Shown piece after piece: positions 36,880 to 45,387 of a DNA stretch of 64,000 nucleotides. The DNA is from Bacteroidota bacterium (GTDB taxonomy: Bacteria > Bacteroidota > Bacteroidia > Chitinophagales > Chitinophagaceae), in contig JAFDYD010000020.1 of NCBI GenBank assembly GCA_018267615.1, positions 1-64,000 of the forward strand, given 5' to 3'. A program made the translations under genes and the position numbers. Numbering within the stretch: the first letter of the stretch is position 1; every line of letters starts with the position of its first letter. The notes under the pieces are model-generated. The model was not told where the DNA came from and made no database searches. It saw nothing but the letters and a program-made list of their open reading frames with translations.

Positions 36880-37647
36880 ATGCTACAACTAACGAGACCT
36901 TTGGCTATCATTGACCTGGAAACAACAGGAACTAATTTATCCACGGATCGCATTGTTGAAATAGCGATCATAAGAGTATTGCCTGATGGAAGCACGTCAG
37001 TAAAGCACAAATTAATAAACCCGGAAATATCAATTCCAAAATCGTCTTCCGACATTCATGGAATTACAAACGAGCAGGTAAAAGATGCACAAACCTTTAA
37101 ACAGGCAGCAAACGAACTCAAACAATTCCTGGATAATTGCGACCTCGCGGGTTACAATTCCAATCGTTTTGATATACCGCTTTTGGTAGAAGAATTCCTC
37201 CGTGTTGGAATGGAATTTGATACTAAAGGACGGAAATTACTCGATGTACAGCGCATTTTCCACATGATGGAACAACGCACGTTAAGCGCCGCTTATCGTT
37301 TTTATTGCAATAAAAATCTCGAGGGAGCGCACGGAGCGCATGCTGATGCGGCGGCAACATGGGAAGTGCTGGAGGCACAATTGGTAAAATATCCGCAATT
37401 GGGAACCAATGTCGAAAGTATTCTTAAGGTGACCGGCGAGGATGAAATTGTGGATTTTGCGCGTCGATTTACGATGGAAAATGGAATAGAAGTGTTTAAT
37501 TTCGGAAAACACAAAGGTCGTTCTGTAGCGGAAGTATTGAAAATGGAACCACAATACTACGATTGGATGATGAAGGGCGATTTTCCCCTGCATACAAAAC
37601 AAAAACTGGCAGAGATTTTTAATCGGGCCATGTTAAAAAAGGGGTAA
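36880..37647 (+). CDS. DEDDh 3'-5' exonuclease with ExoX-like C-terminal domain
   Basis: A protein of 255 aa. The exonuclease core has D12 and E14 (IDLETTG), D98 (NRFDIPLL) and H151 with D156 (AHGAHADAAAT), the full DEDDh set. A C-terminal domain (about 205-255; FNFGKHKGRSVAEV then PQYYDWMMKGDFP) is the ExoX-like C-terminal module. It resembles the DNA polymerase III epsilon superfamily and probably trims DNA during repair or proofreading. It is shorter than PolC-type proteins and has no helicase or GIY-YIG fusion. It lies between two hairpins or spacers and appears monocistronic. Confidence 0.92.
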   Translation: MLQLTRPLAIIDLETTGTNLSTDRIVEIAIIRVLPDGSTSVKHKLINPEISIPKSSSDIHGITNEQVKDAQTFKQAANELKQFLDNCDLAGYNSNRFDIPLLVEEFLRVGMEFDTKGRKLLDVQRIFHMMEQRTLSAAYRFYCNKNLEGAHGAHADAAATWEVLEAQLVKYPQLGTNVESILKVTGEDEIVDFARRFTMENGIEVFNFGKHKGRSVAEVLKMEPQYYDWMMKGDFPLHTKQKLAEIFNRAMLKKG

Positions 37648-37694
37648 AAGGTTCGGGGTAAAATTTGTGCATAAGGTTCTTACGGATAAATTCC

Positions 37695-37702
37695 TAAATT
37701 TG
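37695..37702 (+). promoter_or_regulatory. -7 promoter element TAAATTTG
   Basis: An exact match to the Bacteroidota -7 consensus TAnnTTTG, 38 bp before the TTG start of the glycosyltransferase. A TTG at 37665-37667 is too far upstream (27 bp) for an ideal -33, so support comes mainly from the -7 box. Confidence 0.45.
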
Positions 37703-37740
37703 TATCTTTAAATCCAGTAAATCAATATCCCATTAGTAGC

Positions 37741-38547
37741 TTGGAAAAGATTGCTGTCATACCAACTTATAACGAGAAAGACAATATCGCAAATATTGTC
37801 GAGTCTATCTTTTTGCTCAAACAGGGCTATCATATACTTGTGATAGACGACAGCTCTCCTGATGGCACCGCGCAAATAGTCAAAGAATTACAAAAAAAAT
37901 ATCCCGGAGAATTATTCCTTGAAGAAAGAAAAGGTAAACTTGGATTGGGTACCGCTTATATCCATGGATTCAAATGGGCGGTTGACAGAGGTTATCGCTA
38001 TATATTTGAAATGGATGCCGATTTCTCTCATAATCCCAACGACCTCGACCGGTTGTATGAGGCTTGCAAGTACAAAGGTGCTGATGTGGCAGTCGGTTCG
38101 AGATATGTAGAGGGTGGTGGAAATGTAAACTGGCCATGGGATCGTGTGCTTCTTTCAAAAGGTGGTTCTTATTATACAAGGCTTATGACTTGGATGCCTG
38201 TAAAAGATCCGACCGCGGGTTTTGTTTGCTATACAAAAGAAGTGTTGGAAACAATCAATCTCGACGAAATCAGGTTTGTCGGTTATGCTTTTCAAATCGA
38301 AATGAAATTTGCGGCTTGGAAATTAGGCTTTACAATAAAAGAAGTGCCGATCATTTTTGAAGATCGTAAATATGGTGTTTCTAAAATGAATAAAGGCATC
38401 GTCAAAGAAGGTATTCTTGGCGTTCTAAATCTTCGTTTTCAATCGCTTTTCAAAAATTATCGCAAGAGAGTTAAGAACACAGAAGTTCAATCACAAGCTC
38501 AATCTCCGGTTACTTCCTTCACGAATAAAATGATGGTGGGTAAATAG
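37741..38547 (+). CDS. Polyprenol-phosphate mannose synthase-like glycosyltransferase 2 (DPM1 type)
   Basis: A protein of 268 aa from a TTG start at 37741 (xEKIAVIPTYNEKDNI). GT-A motifs are present: VIPTYNE, VIDDSSPDGT, and EMDADFSHNP with the DxD metal site. VGSRYVEGG and VKDPTAGFVCY are typical of dolichol or polyprenol-phosphate mannose synthases. The C-terminus lacks strong membrane segments, as in soluble DPM1. It moves a sugar from a GDP- or UDP-sugar to a lipid phosphate on the cytoplasmic face. The donor sugar is not certain. Confidence 0.93.
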   Translation: MEKIAVIPTYNEKDNIANIVESIFLLKQGYHILVIDDSSPDGTAQIVKELQKKYPGELFLEERKGKLGLGTAYIHGFKWAVDRGYRYIFEMDADFSHNPNDLDRLYEACKYKGADVAVGSRYVEGGGNVNWPWDRVLLSKGGSYYTRLMTWMPVKDPTAGFVCYTKEVLETINLDEIRFVGYAFQIEMKFAAWKLGFTIKEVPIIFEDRKYGVSKMNKGIVKEGILGVLNLRFQSLFKNYRKRVKNTEVQSQAQSPVTSFTNKMMVGK

Positions 38548-38548
38548 A

Positions 38549-38656
38549 CCACGATTTACACGATTTAAACTGATTATGCAGATGTTTAAAGCGTTTAGTA
38601 TTTTTTTAGTTTGTTTTGATTTCAGATCAATCAGAAAAATCGCATAAATCCTGGTT
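38549..38656. repeat. Family K imperfect inverted repeat between convergent genes
   Basis: The left arm near 38549-38581 (gaccacgatttacacgattt) pairs imperfectly with the right arm near 38625-38656 (cgcataaatcctggttc). It fills the convergent spacer between the glycosyltransferase and the 239-aa gene. Complementarity is weaker than in most other families. Confidence 0.6.
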
Positions 38657-38660
38657 CAGA

Positions 38661-39380
38661 CTAAGCAGCCGGCAACGATATAAACCTTACCAAGGTTCTC
38701 TTTGCAATGGGTAGAAGCGTTTCTTCAACAGGAAATTTAAGTTCTGTTTCGATTGAATAAACCGCAGGATTTGGTAGTTCGGTTTTTATTTTGATCAATT
38801 CCGATTTAATGCTTTCGAAAGTATTGCTGATACTGCGTTGCCAGCTATCGATGTATTCTGTACGAATACTCCGGTATTTCTCATCATGCTTTTCATAAAA
38901 ACTGAGGCGATATTGGTAAACGCGCGTGAGGTTTAGTTTTCCTTCACTTAAAAAGAAATAGCCTTCGTTGGTATCAAGCGGAATAATTCCAACTGGATAT
39001 ATTTTCAATTTTTCTTCTACAAATTCATAGATCTCGGCTCCATTATTAATTGCTTTTTTCATTTTGCTTGCAGCGTAATTAATAATATCCTCTAATTCTT
39101 TCATCAGCTCATCATCCTGGATAATCTGTTCATACAGCACCTGTAATTTTTCTATCTGTATGCCTGTAAGTTTTTTTGGAAACTGTTCCTGGAGGAATTT
39201 TTTATTTTCCCTGAAAGCGACAAGATTGTGATAATGAAAAATAATATCAGCGAGATGCGGGTAAAGTTTATTCTGGTTGAAATATTTATTCGTTTCCTGT
39301 AGGTAGGCGAGTAGCGTATATTTTTTTAGTTCGAAATCGATATATCCATCGGCGAACCAGGTTTCGGATAATGTTTTCAT
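38661..39380 (-). CDS. Conserved hypothetical protein, 239 aa
   Basis: I do not recognise the family. The protein is soluble in appearance, with no signal peptide or membrane segment. It is rich in charged helices (YEQIIQDDELMKELEDIINYAAS) and has an EVEEKLKIYPVGIIPLDTNEGYFFLSEGK-like middle portion. The C-terminal third (TELPNPAVYSIETELKFPVEETLLPIAK) looks like beta structure. It is complete and in good codon use, convergent with the glycosyltransferase and upstream of the E2 gene with a large spacer. A structural or regulatory cytoplasmic role is possible, but nothing shows it. Confidence 0.75.
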   Translation of the reverse strand: MKTLSETWFADGYIDFELKKYTLLAYLQETNKYFNQNKLYPHLADIIFHYHNLVAFRENKKFLQEQFPKKLTGIQIEKLQVLYEQIIQDDELMKELEDIINYAASKMKKAINNGAEIYEFVEEKLKIYPVGIIPLDTNEGYFFLSEGKLNLTRVYQYRLSFYEKHDEKYRSIRTEYIDSWQRSISNTFESIKSELIKIKTELPNPAVYSIETELKFPVEETLLPIAKRTLVRFISLPAA

Positions 39381-39534
39381 GGCGCTATGGGTTTAGTTAT
39401 TCAATTTACAAAAAACCGAGCGATTCTTTATTGTTTTTTTTCACATATCCACATCTGTTAGATCATTACATCCTTATTTAGTTTAACGGACAGGTGAAAT
39501 GATTTATTATATTTTTATTCAATGCGGATGAGAG

Positions 39535-39643
39535 GGCACAAGAAAAAGACACAAGAGACAAGACACAAGAGACAAGATACAAGGGGCAAGATGAGAGGAC
39601 TCTTGTACCTTGTGTCTTGTTTCTTGTGTCTTTTTCTTGTGCC
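39535..39643. repeat. Family C inverted repeat, 35-bp core stem
   Basis: Arms 39535-39569 and 39609-39643 pair over 35 bp with a single G opposite T. The arms are made of gacacaag / gagacaag units. It begins 8 bp past the stop codon of the minus-strand E2 gene. Short open frames across it are translations of the repeat, not genes. Confidence 0.94.
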
Positions 39644-39651
39644 TTGTTTAA

Positions 39652-41043
39652 TCAGTAGTTTCTGTTGGGATCAAAATTCTCAAGCTCTTTTGCGATATCC
39701 GCCAAAAAACTTGCGCCAATGCTGCCATCCACGATGCGATGATCGTATGATAGCGACAGGTACATCATATGCCTGATTCCGATGGTGTCGCCTTGTTCTG
39801 TTTCAATAACGACCGGACGTTTTTTGATTGATCCCGTGGCAAGTATTGCAACCTGCGGTTGGTTGATGATCGGTGTGCCCATCAAGCTACCGAATATTCC
39901 AACATTGGTCATCGTGAAAGTTCCGTCCTGAGTATCCTCAGGTTTAAGCTTATTATTTCTTGCATTTTCTGCCAAACGATTAACCTGTTTTGCCAAACCC
40001 ACAAGATTAAATTGATCAGCATTTTTTATAACAGGAACAACTAAATTACCACTCGGCAACGCAGTAGCCATCCCGATATTGATATCTTTTTTCAGGATGA
40101 TTTTTGTGCCGTCAACCGAGCTGTTGACAAAAGGATATTTTTTGATGCAGCGCGCAATGACTTCGATAAATAATGGAGTGAACGTAATTTTTGTTCCTTC
40201 TCTTTTTTCAAATTCACTTTTTATTTTCTCTCTCCAGGTTACGAGATTCGTTACATCCGCTTCGGTGAAACTAGTAACGTGCGGACTCGTATGCGTGCTG
40301 CGCACCATATGCTCTGCGATCAATTTCCGCATACGGTCCATTTCAATAATCTCAACATTACCACCATGAATATATTCAGGAGATTTTGTTTCGGCTATGG
40401 ATGACGGTTGGTTGCTTACCGGCTGTGTGGATGTTTGTCTGGCCGTAAATTCTGGTCTTGCATTTTTCTCACCCTGGATCCTGTCCGTCACATATTGAAG
40501 AATATCTTTTTTTGTAACTCTTCCTTCGTTTCCTGTTCCATGAATCGATTCGAGTTCGGTCATACTGATACCTTCGTTCGCTGCAATATTTAAAACAAGT
40601 GGTGAATAAAAACGATTTCCGTTGCCGTTAGTGCTTTGTGGTTTTATTGCAGTAGCTGCTGCAGTGAAGCCCGGTTGTGGCTGATATGACTGTCGCTCGC
40701 GGGAACCATTCGAAATAGCAGATTCCACGACACGCGGTTTTTCTTCCTGTACTTTTATCTCGGGTTCCTGTGGTTTATTTTTTGGATTGATTTCTTCATC
40801 TGCAGTGGTGCGTATTTTGGCAATCACCGAACCGATCGGAACCACATCATCCACTTTGAAAAGAATTTCTTCTATGGTGCCCTCTGCAGTAGAAGGTACT
40901 TCGGTGTCAACTTTATCAGTCGCGATTTCCAATACTGTTTCGTCCTGTTTTACTTTGTCGCCGGGTTGCTTGAGCCACTTAAGAATAGTGGCTTCCATGA
41001 TACTTTCACCCATCTTTGGCATTACAAGATCCACAAGAGCCAT
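39652..41043 (-). CDS. Dihydrolipoamide acyltransferase, E2 component of a 2-oxo acid dehydrogenase
   Basis: A protein of 463 aa. The single N-terminal lipoyl domain (1-75) carries lipoyl K44 (ATDKVDTEVPS). A flexible Pro/Gln-rich linker follows, then a peripheral subunit-binding domain (about 141-185; SPLVLNIAANEGI then GTGNEGRVTKKDIL). The catalytic acyltransferase domain ends with SYDHRIVDGS, holding the active His and Asp. The single lipoyl domain suggests a branched-chain 2-oxo acid or 2-oxoglutarate-type complex rather than classic pyruvate dehydrogenase. E1 genes are not in the window; an E3 gene (lpdA) is 15 kb away. The enzyme is cytoplasmic. Confidence 0.93.
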   Translation of the reverse strand: MALVDLVMPKMGESIMEATILKWLKQPGDKVKQDETVLEIATDKVDTEVPSTAEGTIEEILFKVDDVVPIGSVIAKIRTTADEEINPKNKPQEPEIKVQEEKPRVVESAISNGSRERQSYQPQPGFTAAATAIKPQSTNGNGNRFYSPLVLNIAANEGISMTELESIHGTGNEGRVTKKDILQYVTDRIQGEKNARPEFTARQTSTQPVSNQPSSIAETKSPEYIHGGNVEIIEMDRMRKLIAEHMVRSTHTSPHVTSFTEADVTNLVTWREKIKSEFEKREGTKITFTPLFIEVIARCIKKYPFVNSSVDGTKIILKKDINIGMATALPSGNLVVPVIKNADQFNLVGLAKQVNRLAENARNNKLKPEDTQDGTFTMTNVGIFGSLMGTPIINQPQVAILATGSIKKRPVVIETEQGDTIGIRHMMYLSLSYDHRIVDGSIGASFLADIAKELENFDPNRNY

Positions 41044-41090
41044 AGTGATTTTTTAAAGAAGTTTTTAAAGCTGGAAACTAGTAAGACGAT

Positions 41091-41156
41091 TTTTTTGATT
41101 TTGGGATTTAGAGATTTAGTGATTTCCAAAAATCTCTAAATCCCGAAATCAAAAAA
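41091..41156. repeat. Family F inverted repeat, 27-bp stem
   Basis: Arms 41091-41117 and 41130-41156 pair over 27 bp with a single T opposite G on the plus strand, and the loop is 12 nt. It shares vocabulary with 36754-36830, and one inner base pair is G-C here but A-T there, changed in both arms. It lies between cinA and the E2 gene, both minus strand. Confidence 0.93.
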
Positions 41157-41211
41157 TCACCCCATTGTCAAGTTGCTCACGCACGAAGGTAATTATTTCC
41201 TAGAAATAAGA

Positions 41212-42483
41212 TCAATTGCCCGAATCGTGTTTTCCCGATATGAATTTTCTAAACATATTCAATGCATTTGTTGCAGTTAATTCAATATTTCGCATCCTAT
41301 CAAAACGAAACCAAAACTTTAACGCGATAATTTTTTCACGATTTCCAACAGCGATCCAAACAGTTCCCACCGGTTTTGCTTCCGATCCGCCACCTGGCCC
41401 CATAATGCCTGACGTTGCTATTGCATAATCTGTGTTCAATGTTATGAGTGCACCTTGCACCATTTGTTTCACCGTCTCTTCGCTTACCGCGCCGTTTGAA
41501 GACAGGGTTTCTTCATTTACATGCAAAACGTTTTCTTTGATTTCATTCGAATAACTCACGATACTCCCCTTGAAATAATCACTGGAGCCAGCGATAGAAG
41601 TGATGAGATGTGCGATATACCCGCCCGTGCAACTTTCTGCAGTTCCGATCGTTTGATTTTTTTGTTTTAGCATTTTGCCAATCGCTTCCTGAATCGTAAC
41701 ATCTTCATCGATCACCATCCATTCTGACACTAAATTTTTCAGGTCGTTGAATTGAATTGTCAATTCATCATTCAATATTTTTTCATTACTGCCTGTTGCT
41801 GTCAATCGCAAGCGTAACATTCCGTAATTCGGAAGATATGCGAGCTTGATATGATGTGGCAGCGCTGTTTCGAATGCATTGATGTGTTCCGCTAAAAAAG
41901 ATTCACCAATTCCGGCAACTAGTAAAGTTTTATGCACGATCGATGGCAACACAAATCGTTTTTGCAATGCGGGCAACACATCGTTCGTCATCATTCCTTT
42001 CATTTCGTTTGGCACACCCGGCATCGAGACAAATATTCTTCCATTTTTTTCGAACCACATTCCCGGAGCCGTTCCACGTCTGTTTTGAATAACTGTGCAC
42101 ACATCCGGTACTTCGGCTTGTTTCAGATTGCGCTCGATCATTGGCCTCTTCAAAATATTTTGAAAAATATTTTTCACGTTTGCAAGAGCACCATCGTCAA
42201 CAATTAATTTTCCACCAAAATATTCACAAAGCAATGGCTTGGTGATATCGTCTGCAGTTGGTCCGAGACCGCCGGTAATTAAAATAATTTCTGCGCCACT
42301 GCTTTCTTCATCCAATACATTCCATATTTCGGTCCATGTATCGCCAACGGCTATACGCCGTTTCATCCAAACGCCAATCTTATTTAACTCTTGTGCCATC
42401 CAGGCACTATTGGTATCGATTACCTGTCCGATCAGCAATTCATCTCCTATTGTTATAATGGATGCCTGTATCATTATTGACAT
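41212..42483 (-). CDS. cinA: CinA-type nicotinamide-nucleotide amidohydrolase
   Basis: A protein of 423 aa from the ATG at 42483, or 420 aa from 42474 (MIQASIITIGDELL). The frame is open much further (to 42660) but would then overlap the divergent PBP4 gene. The N-terminal molybdopterin-binding-like domain has GDELLIGQVIDTNS and ITGGLGPTADDIT. The C-terminal CinA domain has ESCTGGYIAHLITSIAGSS and ATSGIMGPGGGS. It deamidates NMN or hydrolyses ADP-ribose in pyridine nucleotide salvage. It is cytoplasmic, and the spacer to PBP4 is only about 50 bp, so their promoters overlap. Confidence 0.94.
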   Translation of the reverse strand: MSIMIQASIITIGDELLIGQVIDTNSAWMAQELNKIGVWMKRRIAVGDTWTEIWNVLDEESSGAEIILITGGLGPTADDITKPLLCEYFGGKLIVDDGALANVKNIFQNILKRPMIERNLKQAEVPDVCTVIQNRRGTAPGMWFEKNGRIFVSMPGVPNEMKGMMTNDVLPALQKRFVLPSIVHKTLLVAGIGESFLAEHINAFETALPHHIKLAYLPNYGMLRLRLTATGSNEKILNDELTIQFNDLKNLVSEWMVIDEDVTIQEAIGKMLKQKNQTIGTAESCTGGYIAHLITSIAGSSDYFKGSIVSYSNEIKENVLHVNEETLSSNGAVSEETVKQMVQGALITLNTDYAIATSGIMGPGGGSEAKPVGTVWIAVGNREKIIALKFWFRFDRMRNIELTATNALNMFRKFISGKHDSGN

Positions 42484-42491
42484 TACATTTG
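42484..42491 (+). promoter_or_regulatory. -7 promoter element TACATTTG for the PBP4 gene
   Basis: An exact match to TAnnTTTG, 42 bp before the ATG at 42534. It abuts the cinA start codon, so its upstream half would lie inside cinA. No well-placed -33 TTG was found. Confidence 0.4.
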
Positions 42492-42533
42492 TGCTTTGAA
42501 AAAAATCGCATGCAAAGTAATAATGATCGAAAT

Positions 42534-43946
42534 ATGAAAAAAGTTTGTTTGTGCTGCTTGTTATTTTTAGTAACTCTTTTTGCCAATGCGCAATCGACCC
42601 AGGAAAAACTCGAAAATGCAACGCAGCAATTAGTATCCGATACGCAAATGAAGCACGCAATTCTTGGGCTTTATATTATTGACGCAAAAAACGGGACTGT
42701 AATCATTGATAAGAATGGTTCAATAGGTCTCGCTCCTGCGAGTTGTCAGAAATTATTTACAAGTGTTGCGGCTTTTGAATTGCTTGGACATGATTACCGT
42801 TATAAAACAGAGATAGGATACGACGGAAAGATAGAGGATCTCACGCTTAAAGGCAACCTGCATATTTTTGGAACAGGTGATCCGACTTTTGGAAGTGAAC
42901 GATGGGATCAGACAAAAGAAGAGAATGTGATGACAGAAATATCAGAGGCGCTGAAAAAATTTCGTATCAATAGAATCACAGGAGATGTTTTTATTGATGA
43001 TTCAAAATTTTCCATTCAACCGATACCGGATGGATGGATATGGCAGGATATCGGCAATTATTATGGTGCTGGATGTTGGGGCATCAACTGGCACGAGAAT
43101 CAATACGACATGATTTTGCAAACAGGCGCCAAAATTGGAGACGACGCCGGCATATCAGCCACCAAACCGGGATTGCCCGCTAATGTTTTGATCAATCAAT
43201 TCAAAACTGCAGAAAAGGGAAGTGGTGATAACGCGTATATTTATTTGCCTCCTTACTCCCTGTTTGCATTTACACAGGGAACAATGCCATTGGGTGAATC
43301 TAATTTTAGTATTTCTGGTTCGATCCCGGATGCGCCTGCCTATTTTGCAAAACTGTTGGAAAAAAATTTTTTAAGAAGTGGAATTAAAACCGCACATCCT
43401 TTCAAAACGAATATTGACCGGCTGATAGAAAAAAGAAATTGGCCTTCTATTCAATCTACTCTTTTTACGCATTACTCTCCCACACTGGACAGCATGAATT
43501 ATTGGTTTCTCAAAAAAAGTATCAACTTATATGGTGAGGCTTTCGTAAAAACAATTGCATATAAAAAAACAGGATTTGGTTCTACAGATAAAGGCATAGA
43601 GTTGGTGAAAGATTTTTGGAAGAGTCAGGGTATCGAATCATCAGCGATTAATATAATCGACGGCAGCGGACTTTCTCCTCAAAACCGTGTTACTCCGGAT
43701 GCATTGGTGAAAGCCTTGCAATACGCTGCAACGCGCACATGGTATAAATCTTTTTACAGTGCGCTTCCCGAGATCAACGGAATGAAAATGAAAAGCGGAT
43801 CGATTGGAGGAGCGAAAAGCTATGCGGGATACCAGTCATCGAAAGACGGCAAAGATTATATTTTTGCAATTATCGTCAACAATTATGATGGATCATCGAA
43901 TGAGATCGTACGCAAAATGTGGAAGATTTTAGATTTGTTGAAATAA
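42534..43946 (+). CDS. dacB: D-alanyl-D-alanine carboxypeptidase/endopeptidase, PBP4 (DacB) family
   Basis: A protein of 470 aa from the ATG at 42534, which opens a signal peptide (MKKVCLCCLLFLVTLFANAQ). The frame is open to 42462. Three penicillin-binding motifs are present: SxxK as SCQK (LAPASCQKLF), SxN-like in DGSGLSPQNRVTP, and KSG as MKSGSIGGAKSYAGY in place of KTG. The enzyme is a periplasmic peptidase that trims peptidoglycan peptides. It is divergent from cinA and is followed by a family C repeat. Confidence 0.93.
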   Translation: MKKVCLCCLLFLVTLFANAQSTQEKLENATQQLVSDTQMKHAILGLYIIDAKNGTVIIDKNGSIGLAPASCQKLFTSVAAFELLGHDYRYKTEIGYDGKIEDLTLKGNLHIFGTGDPTFGSERWDQTKEENVMTEISEALKKFRINRITGDVFIDDSKFSIQPIPDGWIWQDIGNYYGAGCWGINWHENQYDMILQTGAKIGDDAGISATKPGLPANVLINQFKTAEKGSGDNAYIYLPPYSLFAFTQGTMPLGESNFSISGSIPDAPAYFAKLLEKNFLRSGIKTAHPFKTNIDRLIEKRNWPSIQSTLFTHYSPTLDSMNYWFLKKSINLYGEAFVKTIAYKKTGFGSTDKGIELVKDFWKSQGIESSAINIIDGSGLSPQNRVTPDALVKALQYAATRTWYKSFYSALPEINGMKMKSGSIGGAKSYAGYQSSKDGKDYIFAIIVNNYDGSSNEIVRKMWKILDLLK

Positions 43947-43956
43947 GTGGAGTAAG

Positions 43957-44062
43957 AAACAAGAAAGAAGATACAAGATACAAGATACAAGATACAAGGA
44001 ACAAGACGCAAGGTACAAGTAAGACCGCACCTTGTGCCTTGTTTCTTGTATCTTGTTCCTTT
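43957..44062. repeat. Family C repeat with a gatacaa x4 tandem array
   Basis: The left side holds four exact copies of gatacaa (43970-43997) flanked by aagaaacaag and ggaacaag units. The right side has cttgtgcc, ttgtttc and ttgtatc units. The arms pair in a shifted, imperfect way, with unit-number differences. It lies 3' of dacB. Two minus-strand open frames across it are repeat translations. Confidence 0.85.
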
Positions 44063-44095
44063 ATTATCATATTGCCTAAACACTAAACCAATCGT

Positions 44096-44524
44096 ATGAA
44101 AGTTCAAAACTATAAAACACACAAGAGGTTTGTTATCGGTTTTCATGTCATTACACTATTACTTATTATTGCGTTGCTGGGAGGTTCAATAGTAAATCTT
44201 GTGCATTCAAATAGCGATAATCTTTATGCGAATTCTTTGATTTGTTTAATAGCGATCATATTGGGATTGTTTTTCGTTTTTATTCGACAATTTCCACTCA
44301 AGGCGCAAGACAGAGCCATCCGTGCAGAGGAAAATCTCAGGCATTTTGTATTGAGTGGTAAACTACTCGACCGGCGATTGCGCACGAGTCAGATCATCGC
44401 ATTGAGATTTGCATCAGATGAAGAATTTGTATTGCTGGCGCAAAAAGCACTTGAACAAAATATGGATGCGAACACCATCAAAAAATCTATACTTAATTGG
44501 AGAGGAGATTTTCATCGCGTATGA
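44096..44524 (+). CDS. DUF6526 family membrane protein
   Basis: A protein of 142 aa. Two membrane segments are clear (about 14-34 and 46-62). The cytoplasmic part has RQFPLKAQDRAIRAEENLRHFVLSGKLLDRRLRTSQIIALRFASDEE, the hallmark of the DUF6526 family, followed by a helical end with INWRGDFHRV-like residues. The function is unknown. The gene is common and conserved in Bacteroidota. It is convergent with the DoxX gene across a 41-bp hairpin. Confidence 0.87.
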   Translation: MKVQNYKTHKRFVIGFHVITLLLIIALLGGSIVNLVHSNSDNLYANSLICLIAIILGLFFVFIRQFPLKAQDRAIRAEENLRHFVLSGKLLDRRLRTSQIIALRFASDEEFVLLAQKALEQNMDANTIKKSILNWRGDFHRV

Positions 44525-44539
44525 GTGGCGATGTGCGGG

Positions 44540-44631
44540 GTTGATTGAGTTGATTCTTTGCGATTTTGCGGCTTTGCGTGAAAATTTTTTCGCGCAAAGC
44601 CGCAAAATCGCAAAGAATCAACTCAGTCAAC
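44540..44631. repeat. Family B inverted repeat, 41-bp stem between convergent genes
   Basis: Arms 44540-44580 and 44591-44631 pair over 41 bp with two T opposite G positions and a 10-nt loop. The core ttgcggctttgcg differs from the copy at 26099-26180 by one base pair, altered in both arms (G-C here, C-G there). It fills the spacer between the DUF6526 and DoxX genes. Confidence 0.96.
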
Positions 44632-44665
44632 CTTTCGACTAATCAACCAATCAACTCTCATGCAT

Positions 44666-45076
44666 CTATTTCCCCGCCATTGCATCAACACTAAATCGTC
44701 CGGGTCCAACCATCAGGATTACAAAAAATCCAGCCAAAAATAAAATTGCATTTTCCTGGTGATCGAAAGATTGACTATGATGAAGTAAAAAAATGATGAT
44801 GCCCATTTCAACAACCAATAAAAACGCGGCGATTCTTGTAAAAAGACCAAGTACTACCAAGATGGCTGCAAATATTTCCAAGACAATTGTCAATATAAGC
44901 GACCATTTATGTCCCACATGAAGCGGATCAAAAAAAGTATGCTGCATTTCACTGAAATGAGTAAGCTTCATAATTCCGTAGTTGAGGCAAAGTAGCAAAC
45001 CGCATGCAACTCTCAACACGAAAGTAGCCAGGTTAAAAGCAGTTTCTGTGTATCCAGTCGAAAAAATTCTCCTCAT
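44666..45076 (-). CDS. DoxX family membrane protein
   Basis: A protein of 136 aa with about four membrane segments (FVLRVACGLLLCLNYG, LILTIVLEIFAAILVVLG, AAFLLVVEMGIIIFLL and ILFLAGFFVILMVGPG). DoxX-like proteins are small inner-membrane proteins, some linked to quinone or redox detoxification. The sequence carries no distinguishing catalytic motif. It is divergent from the large TPR gene and convergent with DUF6526. Confidence 0.88.
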   Translation of the reverse strand: MRRIFSTGYTETAFNLATFVLRVACGLLLCLNYGIMKLTHFSEMQHTFFDPLHVGHKWSLILTIVLEIFAAILVVLGLFTRIAAFLLVVEMGIIIFLLHHSQSFDHQENAILFLAGFFVILMVGPGRFSVDAMAGK

Positions 45077-45387
45077 GTTGATGTTTTGAAGTCAAATGTA
45101 TTTCATGAAACATCACTAAAGAAATGTTAATCCTTTCAGTTATCCACACCTGTTTGGAACGATGTTTGGTAAAGGATAAAATATTTAGAAACTTTAGCGC
45201 GTTAAGCTTCCTTGGACATTGGATGGATATTGGATATAGATTAGGTTGAGGTGAGACTGAGATTAAAGTTAAGGTTGAGCAATCGCGAACTTCTGTGTTA
45301 ACCCTAATCTCAATCTTAATCTCAATTTCAACTTTTCTCTTACACCCTCTGTCCGCGTAAGCCTTCACTCAAAAACAATACTGTCGG
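45077..45387. other. Divergent spacer containing a family I repeat
   Basis: About 310 bp between the DoxX and TPR genes. The first part is AT-rich. No exact TAnnTTTG element was found. The second half holds the inverted repeat at 45243-45334. No gene is supported. Confidence 0.5.
45243..45334. repeat. Family I imperfect inverted repeat in a divergent spacer
   Basis: The left arm has ggttgaggtgagactgagatt units. The right arm has ctaatctcaatcttaatctc. The arms pair with many G.T-type positions and one indel. It is one of only two copies that lie between divergent gene starts, where it cannot be a simple terminator for either gene. Confidence 0.75.

Noticed and set aside
39522..39776. Plus-strand frame of 84 aa near the E2 gene
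   Set aside because: It is mostly repeat-derived (KKTQETRHKRQ) and runs antisense into the real E2 gene.
43957..44062. Possible CRISPR array, because of the regular short repeats
   Set aside because: The gatacaa units are contiguous with no unique spacers, the unit is only 7 bp, and no cas genes are nearby.
43876..44146. Two minus-strand open frames with VLFLVSCILYLVS-like sequence
   Set aside because: They are translations of the family C repeat arms, with periodic low-complexity residues and no gene context.
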